12,101 nt of DNA from Firmicutes bacterium UBA6418 (GCA_002439735.1 DJPG01000002.1:6439-18539); one strand, 5' to 3'; shown: positions 1 through 7,138, counted from the first letter of the stretch. Made by a program: numbers and translations. Notes: generated by a model not told the origin, from the letters alone.

Positions 1-848
1 TGCACCAACCGGTTCATCGGTTTCTCCGATTCCAGATCCTGCTCGATCTCCTGCCAGCAGCGCATCTGCCCGGACGTCAGTTGAAACGGAAACCCGGACA
101 AAAATGGCCGCACATCCGCTTCTTTCGCAAAGCGCACGCCCTTTTCTGCAGCGGACGCGCCCTGCTTGATATAGAAGAGACCGGTCTGTAAGATCAACAG
201 TTCCTCAAAGATCATCCGATAACGGCTTTCGAGCACCGGACGCTCCTCACGCGGAAAATGGATGTTCTCGATCGCGTAGGCCGGACTGCACAGATGATAG
301 GTCTCGACCAATTCCGCAGGCAGCCATTCCGTGATCTGGCGGATCGCATCACGTGCCTGCATTTCCCACGTGCGCAGATTGTTCTGCGTCAATCCGTCCG
401 TCAGCGGATAGACCGGCAACAGTCCCCGGATGTCTTTCGGATCTCCCAGCTTATGAAACTCCGGATGTGCCATCTGACGGCGTCCGTTACTGCGCGTGAT
501 CTTTCCGAAAAAGGTCATTTGTTCGCCGGGTTTGAAATAGGATTCCAGGTATTTTCCGTTAAAAAACAGCAGCTCCAGACTGCCGGTGTTATCCTCGATC
601 TGCACCTTGAGTAGCCGCCTGCGGCTGTAAGGACTTCCGGCCATTTGCTTACTCATGACCTGTCCGCTTACCAGCACCTCTCTGCCAAACGGCGCAGTCA
701 TGATCGGAACCACCGTCCTACGGTCTTCATATCTGCGCGGGAAAAAATGCAGCAGATCTTCGATCGTTTCGATATGCAGTTTTTCGAGGAGCGGCAGTCG
801 TTTTTTGCCGACTCCTTTCAGGATCACAACTTTATCTTGCAGGTTCAT
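1..848 (-). CDS. recG: ATP-dependent DNA helicase RecG, N-terminal part (cut by window edge)
   Basis: RecG remodels stalled replication forks and branch-migrates Holliday junctions. I translated 282 codons from the ATG at 848. The product begins MNLQDKVVILKGVGKK, has the DLLHFFPRRYEDR segment typical of the RecG wedge region, then an OB-fold-like stretch (roughly residues 60-150, including SGQVMSKQMAG and LLFFNGKYL). It ends with the helicase Q-motif region FPFQLTSGQMRCWQEIEQDL and PMNRLVQ, where the GDVGSGKT-like Walker A is expected next. All ATPase motifs therefore lie outside the window. The start overlaps the end of the Asp23-family gene by 17 bases, and a GAGG lies about 12 bases upstream of the ATG, so translation is probably coupled. 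In many Firmicutes recG follows an asp23-like gene with a DAK-type kinase gene between them; that gene is missing here. The identification is firm; activity cannot be judged from this part. Confidence 0.95.
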   Translation of the reverse strand, partial: MNLQDKVVILKGVGKKRLPLLEKLHIETIEDLLHFFPRRYEDRRTVVPIMTAPFGREVLVSGQVMSKQMAGSPYSRRRLLKVQIEDNTGSLELLFFNGKYLESYFKPGEQMTFFGKITRSNGRRQMAHPEFHKLGDPKDIRGLLPVYPLTDGLTQNNLRTWEMQARDAIRQITEWLPAELVETYHLCSPAYAIENIHFPREERPVLESRYRMIFEELLILQTGLFYIKQGASAAEKGVRFAKEADVRPFLSGFPFQLTSGQMRCWQEIEQDLESEKPMNRLV

Positions 849-1242
849 AATCTCTGACAACCTCAATGTTTCTTTCTGCGATTTTTTTGGACTTGATGCC
901 GACGATGCGCAAAACCAGATGCCCGCCCTTGTCCGGCAGCATCTTCGAAAGCTGCACCGCCAGATCGTCTAAGATCGCATCCGTCACTTTCTGGATGCTG
1001 GCGCCGAACGTAATGATGATATAGAATTCCATGCAATAGCGCGTCGCTTCTTCATAGAATTTCAAATTGGCGGCCGCTTCGCCTGTGGAGATTTTTTGGT
1101 TTATGCCGCCAAGCGGCTTTCCTTTTTCGGATGCCAAGGTAACCTTGCCGTCCGTCCGCGCAAGCGCACGCAGAAGTATTTTGGCAAATACGCCATCATT
1201 CAGCTTAATATTGCCCAGTGCATCGTTTCGTTCCATTGCCAT
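832..1242 (-). CDS. Asp23/Gls24 family (YloU-like) protein
   Basis: A 136-residue protein of the Asp23/Gls24 envelope-stress family, small cytoplasmic proteins found beside rpmB and recG in many Firmicutes; their exact role is often unknown. What is seen: an N-terminal GNIKLNDGVFAKIL segment, then MEFYIIITFGASIQKVTDAI and a final HLVLRIVGIKSKK strand, matching the family pattern of a conserved core with a GxSI-like turn. I chose the ATG at 1242 because GAGG lies 6 bases upstream (GTGAGGACAGGG before the ATG). The reading frame stays open back to a TTG at 1287, but that has no ribosome binding site. The stop overlaps the recG start by 17 bases, so the two form an operon. The middle segment (roughly residues 30-60) is less typical than the C-terminal half, so the family call rests mainly on the latter. 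Confidence 0.8.
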   Translation of the reverse strand: MAMERNDALGNIKLNDGVFAKILLRALARTDGKVTLASEKGKPLGGINQKISTGEAAANLKFYEEATRYCMEFYIIITFGASIQKVTDAILDDLAVQLSKMLPDKGGHLVLRIVGIKSKKIAERNIEVVRDYEPAR

Positions 1243-1302
1243 CCCTGTCCTCACTTTCTCGTCGGATAAATCCCGACATCCCAACAAAGATTTTCTTTCA
1301 TT

Positions 1303-1311
1303 ATCTTACCA
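1303..1311 (-). promoter_or_regulatory. Possible extended -10 promoter for the Asp23-recG operon
   Basis: On the minus strand the string TGGTAAGAT gives a TGn extension followed by TAAGAT (4 of 6 to TATAAT), about 60 bases upstream of the ATG at 1242. I see no good -35 hexamer at the usual distance. The rpmB transcript should end at the terminator at 1567-1595 and the gene in between is on the other strand, so the operon needs a promoter about here. The assignment is weak. Confidence 0.3.
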
Positions 1312-1365
1312 CATCTGCGCACAAATTCCTACCAAATTTCATAAGATACTGTGAGGTGCTGATTT

Positions 1366-1554
1366 ATGAGTATGAACAACAACTGCCGCAAGAAGAAATG
1401 TTTTCATATATGTCAGGAGACCAAGGATATCGGCTTTGTGCTTCTGGTCTTTGGCGCAGTCACGATCTGCGCGTTTTTCCTCCCGCCAAAAGCCTGGCTG
1501 ATCCTCCTTGGTATCATCCTGATTCTCTGCGGTTGTGTTCTGATGAAACGCTGA
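1366..1554 (+). CDS. Small double-span membrane protein, unknown function
   Basis: A 62-residue protein I do not recognise by name. The N-terminus is polar and cysteine-rich (Cys7, Cys12, Cys16 among lysines), followed by two hydrophobic segments at about residues 22-39 (IGFVLLVFGAVTICAFFL) and 43-59, joined by a PPKA turn, and a short KR tail. This suggests a hairpin membrane protein with both ends in the cytoplasm. The start is supported by GAGGTG seven bases before the ATG; a second ATG two codons on is less well placed. It is the only plus-strand gene between rpmB and the Asp23-family gene and is convergent with rpmB. No clear promoter was found, though TAAGAT at about 1342 could be a -10. 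The good ribosome binding site and the clean hydrophobic pattern argue for a real gene. Confidence 0.72.
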   Translation: MSMNNNCRKKKCFHICQETKDIGFVLLVFGAVTICAFFLPPKAWLILLGIILILCGCVLMKR

Positions 1555-1566
1555 GACAGTTCCATG

Positions 1567-1595
1567 AAAAAAAGAGCTGCCATCATGACAACTCT
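1567..1595 (-). terminator. Rho-independent terminator of rpmB
   Basis: In the minus-strand RNA a 9-bp stem (AGAGTTGTC with GGCAGCTCT, two G-U pairs) closes a 5-base loop and is followed by a run of seven U (last stem base included). It lies 17 bases past the rpmB stop. Read from the plus strand, the wobble pairs become mismatches and the U-run is poorer, so it serves the small plus-strand gene weakly if at all. Confidence 0.85.
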
Positions 1596-1611
1596 CATTT
1601 GTTTCCTTTGA

Positions 1612-1806
1612 TTAAAGGGCACGGTTTACTTTGTTGGATCGGATGCATCTTGTGCATACGTTCGCTTTTCTGACTGTACCGTTTTCGTCAGCGATTCTTA
1701 CAGACTGAATGTTAGCGTTCCATTTTCTTCTTGTACGTCTTACGGAGTGAGAAACGTTGTTTCCGGACACCTGTCCTTTTCCGCAAATTTCACATTTTCT
1801 TGACAT
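1612..1806 (-). CDS. rpmB: 50S ribosomal protein L28
   Basis: A 64-residue basic protein of normal length for L28, a component of the large ribosomal subunit. It begins MSRKCEICGKGQVSGNNVSH, continues with the RRTRRKWNANIQ segment and ends with NVCTRCIRSNKV. It is the cysteine-containing (zinc-binding, C+) form, with pairs at Cys5/Cys8 and Cys51/Cys54. The start is fixed by AAAGGAGGTG eight bases upstream of the ATG. The gene has its own promoter at 1882-1910, a leader of about 70 nt and a terminator at 1567-1595, so it appears to be transcribed alone, although read-through from nrdG cannot be excluded because I see no terminator between nrdG and this promoter. Confidence 0.97.
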   Translation of the reverse strand: MSRKCEICGKGQVSGNNVSHSVRRTRRKWNANIQSVRIADENGTVRKANVCTRCIRSNKVNRAL

Positions 1807-1881
1807 CTACCGCACCTCCTTTAGTATATTTAAGCCGTAGCATTTTTTCAATTCTGCTTTGTCCGCACTCGAACATTTGAT

Positions 1882-1910
1882 ATTATACCATAGCTTTCGC
1901 GCGCTTTCAA
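1882..1910 (-). promoter_or_regulatory. Promoter of rpmB
   Basis: Near-consensus sigma-A promoter on the minus strand: -35 TTGAAA (1905-1910), a 17-base spacer and -10 TATAAT (1882-1887). Transcription should begin near 1875, giving a leader of about 70 nt before the rpmB ATG. The spacer contains two direct copies of the hexamer GAAAGC around a GCGC core. Confidence 0.88.
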
Positions 1911-1938
1911 GCAGAATTTTCTCGTTTTTCAGAGTTTT

Positions 1939-2478
1939 TCACAGATACCGTTCCGCAAGCGTTAACTCTCCGCTTTCTCGCGTCTGATTCATGTCAATCA
2001 CGCGCTGGTTGCGGCTTCCGCGAAACAGCAGGCTCAGATCACGCTGTTCCAGCACGAAACGTCCGTCGATCAAAAGGTCAGTCAGATCCAGCAGCTTCTG
2101 CACAGCCGACCGGCTTTCGCCGAGCTTTTGCAATTCTTCATAAGTATAACCGGTGTAGACGATCAGATTGAGTCCGCGCTCTTTAATCGCCTCCGCCAGA
2201 TTACAAAAGGCCTCCGGCTGGCTCATCGGCTCGCCGCCGCTGAACGTCACGCCGTCCAAAAGCGGGTTCTGGTCGATCGCCGCCAGGATTTTTTCCAGAC
2301 TGCAGTCGGTTCCACCGTTAAAATCATGCGTCGCCGGATTGTGGCAACCCGGGCAGCCGTGCGGACAGCCCTGCGCAAATACCACAAAACGCAGACCCGG
2401 ACCGTCGACGATCGACTCCCGGATCACGCCTGCCATACGGATCGTATTATAATTGCTCAAATCCTGTTGACACATCAT
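1939..2478 (-). CDS. nrdG: Anaerobic ribonucleotide reductase activating protein
   Basis: NrdG is the radical-SAM activase that uses a [4Fe-4S] cluster and S-adenosylmethionine to place the glycyl radical on NrdD. The 179-residue product has the cluster motif CPHGCPGC (CxxxCxxC, Cys38, Cys42, Cys45), the preceding ESIVDGPGLRFVVFAQG segment, and the SAM-binding SGGEP at about residues 80-84; LIDGRFV and RGSRNQRVID near the C-terminus are also typical. The start at 2478 has GGGTG five bases upstream; an adjacent ATG at 2475 is the only close alternative. The gene overlaps the end of nrdD by 32 bases, so the two are co-transcribed and probably translationally coupled. No hairpin terminator is visible after the stop. 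Confidence 0.97.
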   Translation of the reverse strand: MMCQQDLSNYNTIRMAGVIRESIVDGPGLRFVVFAQGCPHGCPGCHNPATHDFNGGTDCSLEKILAAIDQNPLLDGVTFSGGEPMSQPEAFCNLAEAIKERGLNLIVYTGYTYEELQKLGESRSAVQKLLDLTDLLIDGRFVLEQRDLSLLFRGSRNQRVIDMNQTRESGELTLAERYL

Positions 2479-4792
2479 GTTTCACCCTGTCTTTCTCCTC
2501 TGCCGCCTTGGCATTGTTCCAGTGATCCATGGTTCCTACCAGATAACCGGTGATTCGACGGATCCTTTCAAATCCGATGTCACTCTCGCCCTCCTTGCGG
2601 TGGCACTGCGGGCATTCATTGTCAATGATGCCGGTATACCCGCAGCATGGATCGCGGTCAACCGGATGGTTGATGGATCCGTAGCCAATGCCGCTTTCCT
2701 TCATGCAGCGTACGACCTTTTCAAAGGCATCCAGATTCTTGAGCGGATCACCGTCCAACTCGATATAGGAAATATGACCGCCATTGGTCAGCTCATGATA
2801 CGGTGCTTCCAACCGGATCTTTTCAAATGCGTTAATCGGATAATAAACCGGAATGTGAAAGCTGTTCGTATAGTATTCTCGATCCGTGACGCCCGGGATG
2901 ATGCCGTACTTTTCTTTATCGATGCGGACGAATCTGCCGGACAGTCCCTCTGCCGGAGTCGCGATCAGCGACCAGTTCAGTCCGCTCTTTCTCGCCTGTT
3001 CGTCCAGACGTTTTCTCATATAGCCGACGATCTCAAGCCCCAGATTCTGCGCTTCCACAGACTCACCGTGATGCGCGCCGATCAGCGCCTTGAGACATTC
3101 TGCCAGACCAATGAAGCCCACGGTCAGCGTACCGTGCTTGATGACTTCCTCGATGGTATCATCCGGGCCAAGTTTTTCGGAATCCAGCCAGATGCCCTGT
3201 CCCATCAGGAACGGGAAGTTTCGGACTTTCTTCTGGGACTGAATCCTATATCTTTCCATCAGCTGTCCCATCGCCAGATCGATCATATTGTCCAGAAGCT
3301 CAAAAAACAAATCGACATCGCCCTTCGCCTTGATGGCCAGGCGCGGCAGATTGACGGATGTGAAGCTGAGGTTGCCTCTTCCATAAACGATCTCTCTGGT
3401 CGGATCGTAAACGTTGCCGATCACGCGGGTTCTGCATCCCATGTATGCACATTCCGTTTCCGGTCTGCCTTCGACATAGTACTGCCTGTTGAACGGCGCG
3501 TCCAGGAACGAGAAGTTCGGGAAGAGTCGCTTGGCAGACACGCGGCAGGCCAGTTTAAACAGATCGTAGTTTGGATCCTCCGGATTATAGTTCACGCCCT
3601 CCTTGACCTTAAAGATCTGAATCGGGAAAATCGGAGTTTCGCCGTTTCCAAGCCCGGCTTCGGTTGCCAACATGACGCTTTCCATCACCAGACGACCCTC
3701 CGGAGAAGTGTCCGTACCGTAGTTGATGGAGCTGAACGGCACCTGCGCGCCAGCCCTGGAATGCATGGTGTTCAGATTATGAATAAAAGCTTCCATTGCC
3801 TGATAGGTTTTTCTTCTGATCTCTTTATCCGCGAACTTTCTGGAGCGCTCCTGCATTTTCTTTGCTTCCGCTTCCGGAACCAGTTTTTTCAGTTCTTCCA
3901 GTTCTAGCTCCGCATAGCTGTTATCCCATGCCATACATGGGAATACGCCGTACTCATGCTCGATCTTGCCCGATAACGCTTTCATCCGTTCTACGCCGTC
4001 TTCAACATCTTCCAGAAAATCCAGCATCTTGCCGAGATTTGTCACATAGAGGCGCTTATAAGCCTTTTTAACACCCGGCGCCATGCCGTAATCAAAGTTC
4101 GGGACAGACTGTCCGCCGTGTTGGTCATTCTGATTGGACTGAATCGCGATGCAGGCAAGCGCTGCGTAGCTCTCGATGTCGTTCGGTTCCCGGAGGTGTC
4201 CGTGTCCGGTGGAAAATCCACCCTGCAGGAGTTTGACCAGATCAATCTGGCAACAGGTCATCGTCAGCGTATAGAAGTCCATATCATGAATATGGATATC
4301 GCCTGCCTCATGCGCTTTGGAAAATTTCGGATCGATGACATAACTCTTGTAGAACTCCTTCGCACCCTCCGAACCGTATTTGAGCATCGTACCCATGGCG
4401 GTATTGCCGTCAATGTTGGCGTTTTCGCGTTTGATCTCGTTTTCTTTTGCTTCCTTAAAGGTCAGATCTTCATAGATCTTCATGAGCTTGGAGTTCATGT
4501 TTCTGACTCTGGTACGTTCCGCACGGTAAAGGATGTACTCCTTCGCAGTACGCGCATGACCGTTTTCAATCAAAATCTTTTCGACAGCATCCTGAATCTG
4601 CTCGACCGTCGGAATCTGATTGTGACAGACCTCCAGTAAATACAGTTCTACCTGCTTTGCCAGATAAACCGACATTTCCCTGTCTCTTCCGCCTAGTACC
4701 TTGGCAGCTTTAAAAATCGCGTCCGCGATTTTATTTACGTCAAAGTCAACGGTTCTTCCATCTCGCTTCACAATTTTTTGAATACTGTCCAT
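2447..4792 (-). CDS. nrdD: Anaerobic (class III) ribonucleoside-triphosphate reductase
   Basis: Reduces ribonucleoside triphosphates to deoxy forms without oxygen, using a glycyl radical made by NrdG. The 781-residue product begins with an ATP-cone regulatory domain (KIVKRDGRTVDFD, roughly residues 5-95). Catalytic landmarks are the Cys pair in CCQIDL (180-181), HGGQSVPNFDYG (about 226-236), and the presumed thiyl-radical cysteine in YMGCRT (Cys453). Near the C-terminus are zinc-site cysteines (716/717, 727, 730) and RITGYL with the glycyl-radical residue at about Gly749. I chose the ATG at 4792: the family starts just before the ATP cone, and AGGA lies 11 bases upstream. The frame is open to a TTG at 4831, but that lies inside the NrdR box and has no ribosome binding site. 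Operon with nrdG; expected to be repressed by NrdR when dATP is plentiful. Confidence 0.97.
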   Translation of the reverse strand: MDSIQKIVKRDGRTVDFDVNKIADAIFKAAKVLGGRDREMSVYLAKQVELYLLEVCHNQIPTVEQIQDAVEKILIENGHARTAKEYILYRAERTRVRNMNSKLMKIYEDLTFKEAKENEIKRENANIDGNTAMGTMLKYGSEGAKEFYKSYVIDPKFSKAHEAGDIHIHDMDFYTLTMTCCQIDLVKLLQGGFSTGHGHLREPNDIESYAALACIAIQSNQNDQHGGQSVPNFDYGMAPGVKKAYKRLYVTNLGKMLDFLEDVEDGVERMKALSGKIEHEYGVFPCMAWDNSYAELELEELKKLVPEAEAKKMQERSRKFADKEIRRKTYQAMEAFIHNLNTMHSRAGAQVPFSSINYGTDTSPEGRLVMESVMLATEAGLGNGETPIFPIQIFKVKEGVNYNPEDPNYDLFKLACRVSAKRLFPNFSFLDAPFNRQYYVEGRPETECAYMGCRTRVIGNVYDPTREIVYGRGNLSFTSVNLPRLAIKAKGDVDLFFELLDNMIDLAMGQLMERYRIQSQKKVRNFPFLMGQGIWLDSEKLGPDDTIEEVIKHGTLTVGFIGLAECLKALIGAHHGESVEAQNLGLEIVGYMRKRLDEQARKSGLNWSLIATPAEGLSGRFVRIDKEKYGIIPGVTDREYYTNSFHIPVYYPINAFEKIRLEAPYHELTNGGHISYIELDGDPLKNLDAFEKVVRCMKESGIGYGSINHPVDRDPCCGYTGIIDNECPQCHRKEGESDIGFERIRRITGYLVGTMDHWNNAKAAEEKDRVKHDVSTGFEQL

Positions 4793-4825
4793 ACCTCTTC
4801 CGTTCCTTTCCGAATCATAAATCAA

Positions 4826-4841
4826 ACACAATATATAGTGG
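4826..4841 (-). promoter_or_regulatory. NrdR box upstream of nrdD
   Basis: The plus-strand sequence ACACAATATATAGTGG matches the NrdR palindrome consensus (ACACWATATATWGTGT) at all but the last base. It lies just downstream of the nrdD -10, covering about +5 to +20, where a bound repressor would block initiation or clearance. NrdR boxes usually come in pairs about 31 bp apart; I could not find a second good copy at that distance. Confidence 0.85.
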
Positions 4842-4852
4842 CCGTATATAAA

Positions 4853-4881
4853 ACTTTACTACCAAATGACCTATATGTCAA
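4853..4881 (-). promoter_or_regulatory. Promoter of nrdDG
   Basis: Minus strand: consensus -35 TTGACA (4876-4881), 17-base spacer, -10 TAAAGT (4853-4858, 4 of 6). Predicted start near 4846 gives a leader of about 55 nt. A near-perfect inverted repeat, TGACCTATATGTCA on the plus strand (4867-4880), overlaps the -35 and could bind a second regulator. Confidence 0.72.
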
Positions 4882-4928
4882 TATCAAACCTTCGTATTTT
4901 TTGTATTTTCTCTCATGCTTTACGGCGC

Positions 4929-4960
4929 AAAAAAGCCGGCATTGTGTAGAAATGCCGACT
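4929..4960 (-). terminator. Rho-independent terminator of the acetyltransferase gene
   Basis: In the minus-strand RNA AGTCGGCAUU pairs with AAUGCCGGCU (10 bp with one G-U) around a 7-base loop, followed by a run of U. It lies about 30 bases past the acetyltransferase stop and isolates that gene from nrdD downstream. Confidence 0.88.
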
Positions 4961-4990
4961 CTTACGCCATGCATGGTTTTCATGCTTCTT

Positions 4991-5518
4991 TTATGCTTCC
5001 GCGCATCGATACTCACCGCGGAGGATCGACATCAGATGAAGATCCACATACTGCTCGTCTTTCTTGCCGCCGTGACGCATGACGCCTTCATACTGAAAGC
5101 CGACTTTCTGATAAAGCTGCGCCGCGATCCGATTGTCCGTAAAATGATCCAGTGTCACCCTCTCGCAGTTCAGCTCATCAAAAGCCAGTTTCAATGCCGC
5201 GCGAAGTGCCTCCTCACCCAGACCGCGTCCGCGGATCGCCGGATCTGCGATGTAAATGCGGGTGATGTCCAGTGAATCATAATGATCATCGATATGGCTG
5301 ATATAGATACGTCCAATCGGTCGATCATCTTCTTTCATGCAGACCGTCAACTGCAGCTTGTCATCCTCTTCCTGCCGGTGTACAAATTCCGTGACAACCT
5401 CCTCGTAATCCCGGCCATCGTTCATGGTAAAAAAACGTGTGACCGCCGGCTGCGTCTCCCATTCCGCAAAAAAACTGCAGTCGTCAAAGGTGCTTTCGCG
5501 CAGATATATCTGCTTCAT
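4991..5518 (-). CDS. GNAT family N-acetyltransferase (RimJ/RimL-like)
   Basis: A 175-residue protein expected to move an acetyl group from acetyl-CoA to an amine; the substrate cannot be told. It opens with MKQIYLRESTFDDC...AEWE, a typical start for this family. The acetyl-CoA pyrophosphate loop is RGRGLG at residues 96-101 after the ITRIYIADPAIRG strand, and DNRIAAQLYQKVGFQYEGVMR (residues 128-148) is the usual C-terminal GNAT motif. Start choice is uncertain: the ATG at 5518 fits the family but has only a weak GAAG upstream; a GTG at 5533 would add five residues and has AAAGGA 13 bases away. The frame runs open much further upstream, but that part overlaps the opposing gene and promoter region and looks non-coding. 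Single gene with its own promoter (5588-5616) and terminator. Confidence 0.9.
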   Translation of the reverse strand: MKQIYLRESTFDDCSFFAEWETQPAVTRFFTMNDGRDYEEVVTEFVHRQEEDDKLQLTVCMKEDDRPIGRIYISHIDDHYDSLDITRIYIADPAIRGRGLGEEALRAALKLAFDELNCERVTLDHFTDNRIAAQLYQKVGFQYEGVMRHGGKKDEQYVDLHLMSILRGEYRCAEA

Positions 5519-5544
5519 TTCGATTTTCTTCACGATGATATCAC

Positions 5545-5573
5545 TTTCCTTTTTTACTGATTCATGGTACAAT
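5545..5573 (+). promoter_or_regulatory. Promoter of the PepD-like gene
   Basis: Plus strand: TTTCCT (5545-5550, weak -35), 17-base spacer, then TACAAT (5568-5573) preceded by TGG, so an extended -10. Predicted start near 5580, leader about 70 nt. It points toward, and its start nearly coincides with, that of the acetyltransferase promoter on the other strand. Confidence 0.5.
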
Positions 5574-5587
5574 GTTTCTATAAAATC

Positions 5588-5616
5588 ATTATACAAGAAC
5601 TTCCGCAAAAAAGCAA
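5588..5616 (-). promoter_or_regulatory. Promoter of the acetyltransferase gene
   Basis: Minus strand: TTGCTT (5611-5616), 17-base spacer, perfect TATAAT (5588-5593). Predicted start near 5581, giving a leader of about 50-60 nt. Confidence 0.65.
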
Positions 5617-5650
5617 ATCGAACCGCGAAAAAAACAAAAAGGGGATTGGA

Positions 5651-7117
5651 ATGCGTAATATCAAGATCATAAAAAAGAAACCAGATAGAAAAACAATCAT
5701 GCTTGTCGTAGTTGCTCTTATGCTTCTGACCGCGCTGATCTTTGCCGGGGTACATTTCCTTCATACCGGCCAAAACGAGGAGCCCTCTCTGGATGAGATC
5801 GTTACAAGCAAACTGAATGCCTACCAGACAGATCTGACTGATTCACTGGATTCCTTACAGACCAGCCGCGACGTCGCACAATACCTGCTTTCCTGGGGAA
5901 AAAACAAAGGGATCTCCTGCCACATCGACAGTCATGATAACGTTACTTACACACTGAGCGCCACATCCAAGGAGATGAAAGGCCGCAGTCCGGTCATCTT
6001 TCTTTGTGAGTATGACGCTTCTGATCTGCAAACCTTTCTGGAGCCGATCTCCGCAGCGCTGACCATCGCCAAGAATACAACGGAGCACGGGAAGGTGCGC
6101 ATCATCTTTTCACCGTCCGAGGGTATCGGCAACACCGGAGTCTCCGCGCTTCCGGTATCCTGGTTTACAGATCATACGGAAGTCTTCTGCTTGGGAAAAT
6201 CCGCTTCATCGAAGATTTCCGTGCAGACCGGTGGCTATCTTAAATTCCGTCTTTCGGATCAACTGCATACGCAAAAGGCTTCCTATGATAAAGCCTACCG
6301 CGTTTATATCACCGGGCTTCCGTCCGAAAGTCCAGACGACCGTTCCGGCAGCAGCATCAATCCGATCAAACAGCTCGGCAGCGTGCTTGCGAATTTCAAA
6401 TCAACGTCCCTGCTCTTTGAACTCGCGAATTTTCACGGCGGCAAATCGGCAGATCTGACACCGTCCGGCGCGTCCATGACAGTCGTGATCAACAGCGCAG
6501 ATGATGCGAGATTTATTAAGAAGATGGATAACGCCCTGGAAAAGTTCTATGACAAATACGCGGATCAATATCCGGACGCGGTTTACGCCTATGAGGAAGT
6601 TTCGCTTCCGAAGTTGGTTCTTGCCAAAGAGGACGCAGAAAACATCGTCAGCCTCATGTACACCGCGTTCAACGGAATCTACTACAAGGATGATGACGGT
6701 AATGTCATTGCGCTGACTAATATCGGTCGTATCTCTACGAAAAATCGAAAGCTGAAAGTCGAAGTCTCCGTCATGAGTTGCGCACAGGATTATCTTGACG
6801 AGATCACTGATGCCTACCGCACGATCTGTGGACTCTGCGACATCCGTTTCTCCGTTCGCACCTCTTTTCCGGTTTATGAAGGCGGCAGCGCCGCGGAGGA
6901 TCTGCGCACCGAATTCCGAGAGGCATTCCATGCTTATAGCGGAGATTCCAACATGAAAATCAACCCTTCGGCAGAGTTTACGCCTTGCAGCTTGCTGTCG
7001 GAAAAGAACAGCAAAATGCCGATCCTATACTGCTCGATCACAGATAAGACCAAAGAAAAACTGACCGGTTCGTTCATCACCTACCTTTCGACCGCACCAA
7101 ACGCGCAAAAGCCTTAG
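5651..7117 (+). CDS. Membrane-anchored PepD/M20-like protein, probably inactive as a metallopeptidase
   Basis: A 488-residue protein. Residues 1-14 are very basic, 15-37 form one hydrophobic span without a cleavage or lipobox motif, so the rest is probably outside the cell. From about residue 70 it follows the layout of aminoacyl-histidine dipeptidase (PepD, M20 family): a GNV-like strand before an AT (DNVTYTLSAT, 96-105), a catalytic-strand counterpart FLCEYDAS (117-124), IIFSPSEGIGNTG (151-163), GLPSESPDDRSGS (222-234), a HGGKSAD turn (262-268), and TNIGRIS followed by the C-terminal half. The usual ligands are changed: HxD reads ExD, the DEE pair reads SEG, the LDSE-like site reads LGKS, the GGHSG site lacks His, and no C-terminal His remains. 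I infer a pseudoenzyme, perhaps peptide-binding. The start at 5651 has AAGGGG six bases upstream; the frame is open to 5564 but that extension covers the promoter. Terminator at 7139-7181. Confidence 0.82.
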   Translation: MRNIKIIKKKPDRKTIMLVVVALMLLTALIFAGVHFLHTGQNEEPSLDEIVTSKLNAYQTDLTDSLDSLQTSRDVAQYLLSWGKNKGISCHIDSHDNVTYTLSATSKEMKGRSPVIFLCEYDASDLQTFLEPISAALTIAKNTTEHGKVRIIFSPSEGIGNTGVSALPVSWFTDHTEVFCLGKSASSKISVQTGGYLKFRLSDQLHTQKASYDKAYRVYITGLPSESPDDRSGSSINPIKQLGSVLANFKSTSLLFELANFHGGKSADLTPSGASMTVVINSADDARFIKKMDNALEKFYDKYADQYPDAVYAYEEVSLPKLVLAKEDAENIVSLMYTAFNGIYYKDDDGNVIALTNIGRISTKNRKLKVEVSVMSCAQDYLDEITDAYRTICGLCDIRFSVRTSFPVYEGGSAAEDLRTEFREAFHAYSGDSNMKINPSAEFTPCSLLSEKNSKMPILYCSITDKTKEKLTGSFITYLSTAPNAQKP

Positions 7118-7138
7118 TTCTGTTTCGACTATCATGTG

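Noticed and set aside
2477..3907. Plus-strand open frame of 476 codons opposite nrdD
   Set aside because: It lies entirely antisense to nrdD, has no family-like motifs, no ribosome binding site, and a composition expected from the complement of a coding strand.
4793..4831. Longer nrdD start at the TTG at 4831
   Set aside because: That codon lies within the NrdR box and has no ribosome binding site; family members start just before the ATP cone.
5564..5650. 29-residue N-terminal extension of the PepD-like protein
   Set aside because: The ATG at 5564 lies inside the predicted promoter and lacks a ribosome binding site, whereas 5651 has AAGGGG at six bases.
5519..5773. Long N-terminal extension of the acetyltransferase
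   Set aside because: The stretch crosses both promoters and the opposing gene's start, and has no family match; the GNAT domain is complete from 5518.
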